Below, in pieces: positions 34,380-46,642 of a DNA stretch of 64,000 nt. Within the stretch, counting starts at the first letter, position 1. Every line of letters begins with the position of its first letter. The notes beneath the pieces are model-generated. The model was not told where the DNA came from. It saw only the letters and a list, made by a program, of their open reading frames with translations, and did not search any database. The stretch lies in the NCBI GenBank assembly GCA_947683425.1, contig CANTUQ010000077.1, forward strand, positions 3,589,001 through 3,653,000, written 5' to 3'. Position numbers and translations under genes: made by a program. Source of the DNA: Excoecaria cochinchinensis (Eukaryota > Streptophyta > Magnoliopsida > Malpighiales > Euphorbiaceae).

Positions 34380-34830
34380 TCTAAATTGATGAAGAGGTGC
34401 CTCTTAAGAGGACTTTGGATGATTTACCTCTTAAGAGGACTTGGAAGTCTGCCTCTTCAGAGGACTTTGGAATTTTGCCTCCTTAGAGGGCTTGAAAATT
34501 AGCCTCCTCAAAGGTCTTGAAAGTTTACCTCCTCAGAGGGCTTGAAAGTTTGCCTCCTCAGAGGGCTTGAAAATCTACCTCCTCAGAGGTTTTGATAATC
34601 TGCCTCCTCAGAGGACTTGAGAATTTTCCCCTTAGAGGAATTTGGAATTTGCCTCCTCAGAGGACTTTAGAATTTGTCCCCTCAGAGGACTTGAGAATTT
34701 GCCCCTTGAGTGGTCTTTTGTTGATTGCCCCCTGAGAGGTCTTGGAAATTTACCTCCTGAGAGGTCTTTGAAATTTGCCTCCTGAGAGGACTTGGAACTT
34801 TGCCTCTTGAGAGGGCTTCAGGAACGTCAG
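34380..34830 (-). repeat. Tandem repeat array in D 3' UTR, about 33-bp unit
   Basis: About 13 copies of a unit with GCCTCCTCAGAGGGCTTGA or its CCCCTGAGAGGTCTT variant. The core TCCTCAGAGG(A) is self-complementary. The variant form also occurs in A2 at 9538-9795. Confidence 0.85.
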
Positions 34831-34889
34831 CTTGTTGACGTGTGAAGTCACGGTTGAAACTGATGTATACCATCTAGTAGGCACATGGC

Positions 34890-35800
34890 ATCGTGTATGA
34901 ATGGAATGCATGTTAAAAGCTATACATGTATGAAATGACATGCAAAGTTATGCATGTGTGAAATTTAAGCACAGAATTATTCATATGAAATATTAAATAT
35001 ATGCAAAAGATTATACCAGTGGGATGCTTAGAATGCGACATGAGACAACTATAAGGAGTTATGTATGTGAAGTGCGTACTTTGTGTACTATGCATATGAT
35101 GTGAATAGACTACGAACATGAAATGCATACAAAGAATTATGTATATGACATATATACCACGGTCACGTATATGGGACGACTTGTATACATGTAAAGGATT
35201 ATGGAATGTGTGCAAATGATCGTATTCTGTAAAATATTTGCAAATGATCATGAATGAGAAATATATGCAAAGGATCAGGCATGAGAAATATATGCAAGGG
35301 GATTATGTATGCGAAATATATACAAATGATCATGCATGTGACTCATTCACTGGCATAGATGTAAAGAATCATATGCAACGATAGGTGGAAAGTCATTATG
35401 TACATGAAGGCTATGTAAAGAATTGAGTGTGTGTGATGTGTGTATAGATAATTATGCATATGAAACACAAGCAGAAAAAATCATATATGTGTGTGTACAG
35501 AATGCATGCAAAAAATGTGCATGTGAGATATATGTAAAGGATATGCTCACAAAATGCGTGAAAATAAGTTATTATAAAAAATGAAGTTTAGAGGGCTATG
35601 TACGCAAAAGTATCTACAAACATTTATGTGATGAAAGATGCTTGCTAAAGATCTTATGCCAAAAGACATACACCAAGAGTTATACATGTAAAACTATTTA
35701 TAAGAATGTTTGCTACAATTATGTGTAAAAACATTAGCAGAAAGCATTTGTACAAAGAGTGTTGCTGGGTGTATATGCAAAGTATCACTTTCATGAGTAG
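34890..35800 (-). repeat. Degenerate ATG-rich repeat field 1 in D
   Basis: Poorly conserved units of about 30-45 bp around themes such as ATGCAAAGGATTATG and ATGTGTGAAATATATGC. No unit is exact, but the theme recurs more than 15 times. A second field with the same theme lies at 37320-38530. Confidence 0.6.
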
Positions 35801-36054
35801 CAATAAGAAGTACCCCAAGACTGTAAAATGAGTGCAACCTATTAAGTACCCCAAACTCGAGTTTCTATCTTCCCTTCAACGAACTGAATGAACCACATTC
35901 TCAACCGATTCAATCTTAGCAAAAGAATTCAGGAGTCATTCCCAATGAAGGGCAAGAAGGTAAACATGTAAATATCAAGGTTTACTAAACCAACACGTAA
36001 ATACAAGGCATACCATGCAATCTCTGTGTGTGTGTGTGCAAAAGGCCAAAACAG

Positions 36055-37215
36055 AATTTTTTCACCATTTGAAAGCAAATTCTAGATGCAACGTTGGGGA
36101 TGAGACTCAACTCGAATGCATAAATGCACTCATGGCTTCCCGCTTGAAGCTCAAGAAATACCATATGCCTCTTCCTATGTACCAAACCTTATTAGAAGGT
36201 CATCTCTGCTAATTAGATAAGACTGAACCAAGAATCAAGAGGTCTTACTTCGGTTGTAATGTTAGGCTTAGGCAGATGGTTACCAAGAAAGGATCATGTT
36301 TTTAGAGAAAAAATGGCCGCAACGTTCACTTGACGGATGAAAGGACCATTCTCAGCTCAATTACGTATTGTTTAGGTATTCTTGAATTTGGACTTGGTAA
36401 TACTTTAGCTCGTCAAGCTTAGAATAACAATTAAGTTAAAAGGATAACCATTGAAACTCATCAAAGGGTACTGTCCTGAGCTCTACATCTTTTTTTTTTC
36501 GCTTTTCTCTTTTTTTTTTTTTTGATTTCGCAAGCTTATGTCTCTAATTACACAAAGAGTTTATCAATGATTAAACCCCTTTCGTGAAGTGTAAATCCAT
36601 CCTTATCAGGGCAATTTTTAATAGCCCAAAAAATTGTCAATAATTGAAACTCTCTTCCCGAAGTGTAACCCATCCTTATCAGGGTGATTTTTGATAGTCC
36701 AAAGAAATATCATAATGTACATCCATCCTTACTAGAGCGGCCATTCTTCTAAGGGGAAGCAAAAAAATCATTTTAGGCGAAGGGTAGTTTTAACATGTGT
36801 AACAATAAAATCGGTACGCATTTAGCATACCAAAATAAAGGTTCAACGGGCTAGTAAGCGATTGCAAAATAAGGGTAGGAAACAGTCATTTAGAGAGCTA
36901 TATAAATAAATGGTTGGCTAAATCATTTTCTAGATTTAGCCTTATCTAATGATCGCTTTGACGGGTAATTAGAAAGGTTCTAGTGCTCTTAGTGGGTTTT
37001 CATCCAATCCCCTAATTGCAACTAGTTTTTTTTCAGTTTGTTTCCAAAATGGGCCAAAAGTGCTCTCAACTTAGAAATTACATGTTATAGTCAAACGTTT
37101 TTATGTGATCCAGCTCTCAGAGACCAAACATATTTACCCTTTGCTTAATTCAAAATGGGATGAAATGCAAATTTCTAGAGTTAAGATCAAAGCCATTCAC
37201 AGTTGAGAACTACTT
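36055..37215 (-). other. Conserved non-coding 3' block in D
   Basis: Matches A2 at 10700-11634 closely and H at 50129-51390 more weakly, in the same order, including a T run at 36490-36525. In D it continues past the point where A2 jumps into gag (about 37015), and that extension also resembles H. A 41-codon stretch on plus ending LLEGHLC near 36209 is nearly kept in A2, but the changes do not favour silent positions. Confidence 0.65.
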
Positions 37216-37319
37216 AGGCAAAGTCGAACTTTGAATCAAGGGTACCTTAATAAAGTGCAATCATGTCAACGTTTTGGGCTCGACTTAACACAAAAATTTT
37301 TACTCTATCAAAATTTATA

Positions 37320-38530
37320 TACACAAGAATCGTATAGGCATACAAAGAATTATTTGTAAAATATGTTCAAACTCTGTGCTAAGAATCATATACAGGGAAA
37401 GATGCATGCAATAGTGTCGTGTATATTAGTAATGAGTGCAAGGAACTATACGTGCGAAACATGTGTGAAAACATATTGTATGGAAATGCGTACATGAAAT
37501 ATGTGCAAAGACGTATGTGCGTGAAACACTTACAAAAAATTATAAGTGGGTGTGTAAACACTGCGTGACAAATGATGTGCATATATAAATTTGCAATGTA
37601 CATGCAAGCGGCATACAACGATGGCATAAGTACAGAATATGACACAACATGAGAATGAACGTTCATGATGTATGGTGCATGTGCGCATAGCATGACTGAG
37701 ACATGATCGGAATACATATGCGATGTAAAATGAATAAAATTTGGCACGATAGTGTGTATCAATGAGTCATGAGGTATGGAAAAACTCACATACATAGAAG
37801 CGCAAAATATATACAAATAATGCACATGACATGGGACATAGTATAAGAATGACTGTGTACAGTGAGCGGCATATGTGTGAGACACAAGACACGGGATGAA
37901 AGTGGTTGCTAGAAATGAATGACGTTTATAAGGTATGTGTATTTACATGGTATGCATATACAAAGCGTGGCATGGTATATATAATGACTAACATATATGA
38001 TGCAGGATTCTTATGTGCATGGCATAACTCATGCATGATAATGCATGTGTATGATATGGCACACAATGTGAAAGGCGCAAGGTGTCTCGATGTGTACAAT
38101 GCCCAGCCTAATGATGTATGCTAATGTGTACACGTTATGATATGCAGCGGTATGTACATGCTCTAGCACACAATGCTTATGTACATATGTAATGTGAGCA
38201 TACTAAGATATATGTCTATATGTACATGCTATAACACATAATTGAATTTTTTTGTGTGGCTTATCTATGCGTGTTATAATGTATATCCATATGTACTTTC
38301 CATGCTGCATGCTAGATGCAATAATTATGATGCAAGACGAATATTATGGATGTCATGATGAATGTTAGTATGTATGTGTTGCGACAAGCATCGCTATGTA
38401 CAAGCATGACAAATACATGTTATATTTACATTCACAAATTATGATATAAGCAATTTTATATACAAAGTGCACAGGTTTTATTATTGTATGGAAAGAATTA
38501 TACATGAGACAAAATGCATATGCTTTATTT
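37320..38530 (-). repeat. Degenerate ATG-rich repeat field 2 in D
   Basis: Same loose theme as 34890-35800 (ATGTGCAAAG, TATGTGTGAAAC, ATGTACATGC). Long open frames here (for example across 37379-37885) come from the repeat composition. This field stands where gag and pol would be expected. Confidence 0.55.
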
Positions 38531-38569
38531 ACTATTGTTCATGAAATAAATGTACATTTACAAGAGAAA

Positions 38570-39247
38570 AGAAAATCCTTCCAACCGCATTTTTTCCACA
38601 CAGGAGGTCGTGCAGTCTCTTTCTAGGCAGGTTTAGCTTAAGGGTTAGCGGGGAACCTAATGAACACATACAATGTGCTGGAAAGCCAATAACACAATCT
38701 CCCCTTACCAAAAGCACATGCAGATGAATTTTTGGCCACTGCATATTTAAACAATCCAAATAAACCAAAATGTGTCCCTCGGGACATGAAAACCTTTAAT
38801 GAGTGAACGTCTAAATTCATTTAAATTTATTCAATATACAAAAACCCACTCCAAAAGTAACTTATTATGGTGCATGCCCCTTAGTGGAAGTATCTATTTT
38901 CATTACATGAGCTTTGGTCAAAGATGATGATATTTTAGGATTACCCAAGCATGATCCTTGCCAATGGATCTAGCTCGTCATGAGCATAGTGACCGGTCGG
39001 GTCATCATTTGATACACCATATGGTACTAGACTAGGGTAGGTGATTATCCTTAACACTTCCCTACATTGAGTGAACGTAGAGCCGTGCTTTAGGAATGCA
39101 CCGAGATAAAATAAGGGACCAAACTAGCGTAGATCTAAAGCTCTACTGAAATGCAACGCAATTTTTTGAAAAGAAATAAAATTTCTTGATCCTAAACCCA
39201 TTTATATTAGATTTACCAAAAATACTTTTGGAGCAAAATCTCATGAT
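38570..39247 (-). other. 5' leader of D
   Basis: Matches A2's leader (12945-13618) and B's (16300-16690), including CATTACATGAGCTTTGGTCA. No gag follows. Confidence 0.65.
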
Positions 39248-39266
39248 GTCCCCAGCGGAGTTGCCA
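39248..39266 (-). other. Primer-binding site of D
   Basis: TGGCAACTCCGCTGGGGAC on the minus strand, one base from the LTR end; same type as A2's PBS. Confidence 0.85.
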
Positions 39267-40603
39267 CTGTAACGCTCGCAAACCCCGCTTGGCATCCGGG
39301 TCGCTCTCGAGAGTCCGCTTTTAGGACCCAAGACCGGATGGAGGTTCATTAAAACTCGTGAAAGGTGATCGCTTCGCAATGGACAGGGATTCACTCCCAT
39401 TCCATTGTTGGCAATCAACTTACGAGGGCGTCTGCTGGATATCATAAGGTAGGTATCATTGAGTCGCCACCCAATAAAATATTGAGAAATAAATTCTAAC
39501 CTTATAAGGCCAAAACCAGAGAGAGTTCGAGACCTCACTCTTATTCATACCTTTGGTTAACGTTATATGAATGAGTTTTGAGAGTCAATTATTTTATCTC
39601 TCTTCTCACATGCAAGTAAATTAAAGTGCATTACAAACACACAAAAAAGTAATAAATAAAGTTATAAATATAATTACAATTATAAAAAATAAACGCGAAA
39701 TCCATAATAGTGATAGAATGAAAATACATATATAAATCGGGACATTCATTCAGATGAGAACATTGGTTCTCAACTACTTATTTTACAAAAAAGTCCAGAG
39801 CTCTCAAACCGATTTCATGAAAAAGTACGAAGTGATCTCGTTTTAATGAAAACGTGAACCTTTCATTGTTGGGATGAAAACGAGGACATTGGTCCAGTTT
39901 TATTAAAAAAATTTCAATTTTAGTAGAAAATATTTTGTGTGATGGTTCTTTTTAAGTGCAGTCGAAAAGCCTTTATTATTATAGTCCTCAAACAAATGAA
40001 AGAAAATAAAACAATAATTAATACATATCTCAGAATAATAAATAAATCCTAAACTATTCGCCCCGACCGTGCCCTGACCGTGCATCGCTTAGCTCCATGG
40101 ATGAGCCGCATGCTCCTCGCGTTTGCGGTCATGACAGAAAATAATATTAGGCAATAATGGATTAAATTAAACTAAGTGATTGTAACACCCCCTACCTATA
40201 CGTAGGCGATGCCATCCGATAAGGAGTGAGATGCCGTATGGGTAAAGGTGTCATCACACAGATACAAGATAAACATATACATCCATACACAAACATACAT
40301 ACTTAAATACAGGGTAATAAAAAACTTTACAAAATCATTCATGAAAGAAGCTGATCATACATTAATATAACGGAAACATTACATTACTGTTTGATCAACC
40401 CAAAGGTACAAAAGATAATTACAAATCCAAAATATACTTATACAGATACGGAAGCTATTACAAAATTTTCATAAGAGTTCTATACAAAAAGAATCATCAA
40501 GCTATAAAAATTAAGCCCTACACTACACCCAGTTGTGTTGTCCCGGCTGCGACGACTCTCCCAAGGCAACTCCTTCCACACCTGCACGGGTAAACACACC
40601 GTG

Positions 40604-40622
40604 CTAAGCGATAAACGCTTAG
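40604..40622 (-). other. Conserved LTR hairpin (E)
   Basis: CTAAGCGATAAACGCTTAG: perfect 7-bp stem with a 5-base loop, in the same context (ACCGTG before, TGGG after) as in C, F, G and the LTR at 46643. Confidence 0.72.
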
Positions 40623-40978
40623 TGGGAAAATAAACAAATCAAATGGACGGCCATTCACAATGGTCGTCAAGCAAAACGCATACAAATGGCATAATAAAAA
40701 ATACGCATTAGATCAAAATGTAAACATACGATCATATAGAGTCATACATTTGATATAATATAACCGCCTTCATAAAACCATGTTACTAACCATATTCGGA
40801 TAATACATTCTCATAATTAGCAAACCAATTCAAAATAGTAAAACGCCTGCATGACTCAAAGTAGTGGATAACAAGTAAACAGACAGTACTTTACGGGTAC
40901 GAGCCGATTACAGACAGTACCTTACGGGTACGAATCGAAAATCAATTTACTTTATCCTTTGCAAAACATTTTACTGAG

Positions 40979-41092
40979 GGACCTTAAACAGATCCAAATA
41001 CATTAGAGGGTTCGCGAGGAACCAAACTGGACCTGATCGGGGTCCAAACTGAACAGAGGCTGCAGCTATAAGACTCTATTAGGCATGCCTAA
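40979..41092 (-). other. Run of short dyads (E)
   Basis: Same series as 23954-24070: GGTTCGCGAGGAACC, GGACCTGATCGGGGTCC, GCTGCAGC and TTAGGCATGCCTAA are each self-complementary. The first dyad is weakened (CCTTAAACAGATCC). Confidence 0.65.
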
Positions 41093-41296
41093 CTATCCAC
41101 TTAATTGACTCGCAAGCTAAAATACACAGTTGACAACCATAATTCAATAATGACAAGTAAAGAATTCATATACTTTGATAAATCAATACATGCACAAATA
41201 TATTTCATATTATGTGATATTGTGTGCTAAAAATCCATAATTAAACATCCCTAAAATGTGAGAAATAAACAGGATTAAATTGCAAAAACAGGGTAG

Positions 41297-41621
41297 GTCA
41301 CGGTGGTAATCAAATTGGTTGCCACCGTGATATACCAAGGATCTCGGCAGAAACCAAGTCTGGGGTACCTCATGGTGGTAACCCATCTGGTTGTCACCGT
41401 GACATACCTCGACCCCAAAACAGAATGCATCTATGGGGTACCTCACGGTGGTAACTAAATAGGTTGCCACCGTGACATACCCACTGCCCAGAATAGAATC
41501 TAAAGTCTAGACACCTCACGGTGGTAACCAGATTGATTGCCACTGTGACATATCCAAACTCACGGCAGACTGCATCTGGTTCGTGCCTCACAGTGGTAAC
41601 CAAACTGGTTGCCACCGTGAC
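41297..41621. repeat. Palindrome array in solo LTR E
   Basis: Five palindromes start near 41297, 41369, 41441, 41514 and 41586, a steady 72-73-bp period. Arms are TCACGGTGGTAACCA and TGGTTGCCACCGTGA with a short centre. Spacers of about 37 bp include CCAAAACAGAATGCATCTAT and related forms. Confidence 0.9.
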
Positions 41622-42869
41622 CCATGCCCAGATGCGATTCCTAAGGGCCAATTCTAGATCATTCAAGCCAAAAATCCCAAAACTCTCACTTCAAACAACA
41701 TATCCACACTCCAATAATAATATTAAACCAAATCAAACATCAATAATTCATGCCATAAACAAATCCTACTCATAGATTCAACGAACAACATCAATTTACA
41801 TAACCAATTTCATCACTATTCACACCACATTTCTATCAATCTCATAAATGGTTCAAAACTCACAATCAAGGTTTAATAGACAAAGAGAACCAAAACCCAT
41901 AACATAATAACTAACAAAAGCATCAAGAACATCAAAATTTCCAGAATTTATTCAATTACAAACATGCCAACTATACATATAACACAAAATTCCCAAACCT
42001 TGAAATCCTTAGCTCCTATTCACTTAGTTCCACTTCCTGATGCCTTCTCCTTGCCCTTAGGCTCACGCGGACGCTCAACTAAGCATCAAACCAACAAAAC
42101 ACACAAACACAAAACCCAAACTTCAAACCCAAAACCAGGAAGTAGGAAGAAGAAAAAGAGAAGATGAAGAACCAAAAGAAGAAAAGAAGAACAAATGCAA
42201 TAGATTTACCTCTAAAATGCTAAGCAATGATCAATTCCCACCAACTAAGCCTTGATTCCAAGCTAAGGTTCTTAGAGGAAGAGAAAAGGAAGAAGAAGAG
42301 AGTGAGGGGAAAGGGAAATGGGAATGAAGGCAGCCACCGTCCCCCGTCTCTTCTCTTTTCTTTTTCTTTTTCTTTTTCTAACCCTAGACAAGTGTCCACT
42401 CCCTAGTGGTGGAAATCAATCACACACCAACCAACAATGCACCACACATACACTAAGTCATCCCAAAAGATAACGCCCTACAAGTGTGTGAGCACACACA
42501 CACACAAGCACAGCCCCAAAGCACACTCTACAAACATATGCTCCTGCACACACAATTACAGCCCAACTAATTCACACCCTAACACTATATATGCACCCAC
42601 ATGCTAACAAAACTTCTTAAAACACATATTTTTACCTAAAATGTCCTTTAACACATGGCAAAGCACACATAATGGATGCACACATAGATGGCTCATTCTA
42701 CTAGGGGGCAAACGGGGTGTGACAGTGATAAATATATAAATAAATAAATAATTGAATGAAATAAATTGAGAAAAATAATTGATTTGATATAGTGGAAGTA
42801 AAGTAAACTGACGGAATTAATGAATATAAAGCACAAATGACTAATTATAATGATCACTGACAATAAAAA

Positions 42870-42954
42870 ATACTAATTATAGCAATAATAATGATACCAA
42901 ATAATAACAGTGAAAACAACATTCATTCACACAATGATAATAATAACATAAAAT

Positions 42955-43024
<70 letters not shown>

Positions 43025-43118
43025 CATAAAATAATGATAATGATAATGATAATAATAACGATAATAACAATCACACAACAATAATAATCATAATAATAAT
43101 AATAACAATAACGTTAAC

Positions 43119-43153
<35 letters not shown>

Positions 43154-43294
43154 AATAATAATAATAATAATAAATACTAAAACAAATAATAATAATAATA
43201 ATAATAATAACACAACACAACAAAAGTAATAACAATAATAATGATAATATAAAATGAACAGAAAATAATAATACTAACAATAATAATACCATAA

Positions 43295-43376
<82 letters not shown>

Positions 43377-43655
43377 ACAATAACAATAACAAAAATCATA
43401 ATAATAATAATAATAATAATATAAAATAAACATAACATAATAATACTAATAATAAATAAATAAAATAAAAATAATAACAATAATAATAATCATAGTAATA
43501 ATAATAATAATACAACAATATAATATAAATAACCATGATAATATTAATTATAATAATAAAAATAATAATAATAATAATAACAATAATAATAATAATATAA
43601 AATAATATTAATAAATAATAATAATAATATAAAATAAAATAAAAAATAAAAAAAT
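42870..43655. repeat. AAT/AAC microsatellite field in D 5' LTR
   Basis: Counterpart of 31600-32395, with (AAC)n runs at about 42955-42985 and 43121-43150 and a long (AAT)n run at about 43288-43371. Confidence 0.93.
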
Positions 43656-43667
43656 ATAACCACTCAC

Positions 43668-43985
43668 CGGTTTTCTTCACCGGAGCCGCCGGAGGTCGCC
43701 GGTGGTCGACACCGCCCTCACTGGAGGACAGATCGCTATGCCCGGAGTTCGTGCCGTTAGTCACGCGCTGGAAGGAGGCGGGGGTTGGTCGAAAAATGCC
43801 CTAGAACGTCGCGGCTCCACCTTCTCCGATCTTCTTCTCGCCGGCGAGTACGGCAGATCGGTGGTCACCGCCTGGTTCGTCTTGGTCTCCTCGGTCTTCT
43901 GGGGGGGCGCGTGCGGCGGTCTAATACCGTGGGTGGCCGGCAGCGCCCCCGCCTTCTTCCCCTCTCTTCCCCTTTTCTGGCTTCG
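43668..43985 (-). promoter_or_regulatory. GC-rich block in D 5' LTR
   Basis: Counterpart of 32405-32720. In the 5' LTR this would be the position from which the element is transcribed if the block is the promoter/R region; that is inferred from location only. Confidence 0.4.
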
Positions 43986-44556
43986 CGTCCTTGCTCCATT
44001 CCTTTTCCTGGGTCTCCTTTTTTTCTCTTTTTCCTCTCTCTATTTCCTTATTCTTTCTTTCTTTGGTCTCTTACCCTCTGTCCCTTGGCTTGCTGTCTAT
44101 TTCCCTCGCTCTCTCTTTATTTTTTCTTTCTTTTGTTTGGCTTCTTGCTCTCTGCCGGCCCCTCCCCTCTCTAATTTCTTCATCTTTTTCTTTTTATAAC
44201 CCGAATTTAGGTAGGTTTAGCCCCTTAATTTCCTCCTTGATTTTTTCCATAATTTTTGACTTTTTAATTTATTTTAACTTACTTAAATTATCCCATATTA
44301 ATTAAACACTCCATATTTATTTTCTCTTTTTTAATTTTAATTATCCTACAATATTAACTAATTAATTTAACTTAATATATTTTTTTATTTTTTATTTTTT
44401 ATATTTTTTTCGGAGAAATTATCCAGTTTGCCTGAAAGACCCAGCTAAAACCCCCCAGATAGAGAGCCAAAATGCTTTCATTCTTTGCCCATTTTTGAAT
44501 AAATATTATCCTAGACTCAGGATCCGTTGTCTACACGAAGCATTAAGTAAAGGTTC

Positions 44557-44557
<1 letters not shown>

Positions 44558-44634
<77 letters not shown>
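44558..44634. repeat. (AT)n microsatellite in C 5' LTR
   Basis: About 38 AT units. Confidence 0.95.
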
Positions 44635-44635
<1 letters not shown>

Positions 44636-45097
44636 CTTATTAAACAAATCAATTCAACAACAATTAAGAATCACATAAACGCCTGCAGACTCATAGTAGC
44701 AGATAGCGAGTAAACACATTAGTACCCGTGGGTACGGTCAAAAGTAATTTCTATATTTTCATCCAAAAATATTTTCACGTTGAGGATCTTAAACAAGATC
44801 CGAACAGATTAAGGATCGCGAGGACCCAAACGGGGACCTGATCAGGGTCCAGAACACATTGGGGCAGCAGCTAACAGAACTCTTTAGGTATGCCTAATTA
44901 TCTACTAATTTGACACTTGCAAGCTATGCAAACACATTTCATAGTCAAAACATAAAATCAACTTATTTTGATAAAGAAAATTACAATTCAATATCATTTG
45001 TTAAGTAAAATACCACCAAATGAAGATTGTAAGCAAAAACAAGTTTAAAAGGGACGAAAAGATAGAAATCAAAAGCTTAAAATATCAAAACAGGGAG

Positions 45098-45397
45098 CAT
45101 TTACACGGCGGTATGACAAAACCTTACCGCCGTGTAAGACATTCCACACGGTGGTAAAGAAAACCTTACCGCCGTGTGACCTGCCGAGCAAAACCTCCCC
45201 AGAAGACAGAATGCATTTACATGGCGGTATGACCAAGCCTTACCACCGTGTAAAATGCACAAAAGACATTACTCAAAACAGAATGACTTTACATGGCGGT
45301 ATGATAAACTTTTACCGCAGTGTAAAATCACGGACAAGAAAACTTAAACATAGAATACGATCACACGGTGGTATGCCCATTTCATACCGCCGTGTAG
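45098..45397. repeat. Palindrome array in C 5' LTR
   Basis: Counterpart of 24272-24570. Here the first two and the last palindromes have better-paired arms (ACACGGTGGTAA facing TTACCGCCGTGT), showing that several 3' LTR mismatches are later decay. Confidence 0.85.
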
Positions 45398-46179
45398 ATC
45401 AACCAAAACCCAGAAATTCAGTCAAAACCTAACCAAAATCACACCTAAACTTCACCTTACAACAAATCAACAAAACACTTCAACAATACTACTCATAATA
45501 CCCTAAGTACATGCTCAACCACATTTATACACTCAATTTCTAGCAAATAATCATGATTACACAAATCAAAGAAATTGTACAAATGCAAACATTCCAAAAC
45601 TTTGATCTCCTTAGCTCCACAAATCAAGGGGCTACACTCCCACTTGCTACTTCTTTCCTCTTGGGCTCTCTAGCTAGTAACTCTGAACCATTAAACACAA
45701 AACACACAAAAGTTCAACAAATGCACCACCAACACACAAACCAACGGGAACAACAAAAAGAGAAGAGGAAAAAGGAGAAGAAGAAGAACAACAAAACTTA
45801 CCAATTAACCTCTTATGTTGTCAAATTCTACCAACAAGCAACTAAAGAAAACTAGGGCAAGAAGAGGGAAGGAGAAGAAGCAACGGGGATTGGGAGAGGG
45901 ATACGGGAAAGGGCAGATGAGTGGTTCTCTCTCATTTTCTCTCTCCTAGTTTATATACCCCTCCTTTTTCTCTTCCTTGCCACATGTCACTTAGCCATTG
46001 GTGGTTTTGACAACCACTCTTCTAATTCTTCTAATTCCTCAACCACAAAAATACAACCACACAATAAACATAAACATGTAATTGACTCCACACAAACTAT
46101 CACTAAAGTCTAACACATGCAATAACTCACAAACACAGGCCCAAAACTACTAGGGTGGGAATCAAGGTGTTACATTAAG

Positions 46180-46642
46180 GGGGCCACATCAAAATCTAGA
46201 CTATCAAATTCAAGACGAATGAGGCCTTGGGCCTTCACAAGCTAAAAAAAAAATCATAGTTTTGTCCTAAATCACCTGAGACTAACCTGTAATTCTAGCT
46301 CAATCATTAAGGGCTACTTCAGAAATTGAACCACCAAAGTTGACAAAAGGAAGGTACGGGCTTTCACAGTCAAGTTCCAAGCAAAGAGCTCACTACCTCA
46401 GCCATTTTGCACAAGGACTAAGGTGAAACTTTTGGTGTTGAAAAAGAAGCATTGTCAGAAGGAATAGTCATCCCGGCTAACAATGATTAAAGTGAGTTCA
46501 AAGGAACCAATAGAAATTGTCGGACTGAAGGAGGTCCCATGGCAAAGGCTAAAAAAAAGAGAGAAAAAAAAGAAAAGAATAAATGCCCCGCTAGTCGAAA
46601 ACCAAAAAAAGGCGACCTTGCTAAAATTGGACACCCCGCTTT
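46180..46642 (+). mobile_element. Element B, segment 4
   Basis: B's internal DNA resumes after C's target duplication. Decayed and A/G-rich (an AAAAAGAGAAAAAAAAG-type run near 46550) with CTAGTCGAAAACC and GGCGACCTTG, sequences of the kind found in Tat-like internal regions. Short frames only. It stops where the next LTR begins at about 46643. Confidence 0.5.

Larger units (their letters stand above)
40181..42724 (-). mobile_element. Solo LTR E (Tekay-like)
   Basis: A 2,544-bp LTR with ends TGTAACACCCCCTACC and GGGGTGTGACA and a perfect GTGAT duplication (40176-40180 and 42725-42729). No internal region is left, as after recombination between two LTRs. It shares the hairpin (40604-40622), dyad series (40979-41092) and palindrome array (41297-41621) with C and runs in C's orientation. 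A pyrimidine-rich stretch lies near 42340-42380. It contains no gene. Confidence 0.93.
30548..44536 (-). mobile_element. Non-coding Tat-like element D (LARD type), hosting solo LTR E
   Basis: A minus-strand element with 3' LTR 30548-33269, internal region 33270-39267 and 5' LTR 39268-44536. Flanks CAAAG (30543-30547) and CGAAG (44537-44541) form a 5-bp TSD with one change; the uninterrupted site is in C's other LTR near 23741. Without E the 5' LTR is 2,720 bp against 2,722 bp for the 3' LTR. PBS and PPT are of the A2 type, but the 6-kb internal region has no gag or pol. It depends wholly on proteins made elsewhere. Confidence 0.9.
39268..44536 (-). repeat. 5' LTR of D (interrupted by E)
   Basis: Read on plus it begins TGTAACGCTCGCAAACCCC and ends GGATCCGTTGTCTACA. 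E occupies 40181-42724. An AAT/AAC microsatellite field lies at 42870-43655 and a GC-rich block at 43668-43985. It matches the 3' LTR along its length. Confidence 0.9.
18915..46174 (-). mobile_element. Tekay/Del-type chromovirus C, carrying nested insertions
   Basis: A minus-strand Ty3/Gypsy element. Its 3' LTR is 18915-25337 (interrupted by a CACTA element), its internal region 25338-30003, and its 5' LTR 30004-30547 plus 44542-46174 (interrupted by D). TTAAG flanks both ends (18910-18914 and 46175-46179), a perfect TSD. The PBS matches initiator tRNA-Met. After removing insertions the LTRs are 2,133 and 2,177 bp; most of the difference is an (AT)n tract. The gene order gag-protease-RT-RNase H-integrase-chromodomain and the chromodomain type fit the Tekay/Del clade. 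All coding parts are broken. Confidence 0.92.
44542..46174 (-). repeat. 5' LTR of C, outer segment
   Basis: Continues C's 5' LTR after D. It has the (AT)n tract (44558-44634), the dyad run (44783-44898), the palindrome array (45098-45397) and the LTR end AAGGTGTTACA at 46174, followed by TTAAG. Confidence 0.92.

Noticed and set aside
36015..36212. A 65-codon plus-strand frame ending LLEGHLC as a conserved antisense gene
   Set aside because: A2 has a similar stretch, but several of the few changes alter amino acids and H has stops in the matching region; the block is better treated as non-coding.
37379..37885. A 168-codon frame in D as a possible extra gene
   Set aside because: It lies wholly in degenerate ATG/CAT-rich repeats and resembles no protein family.
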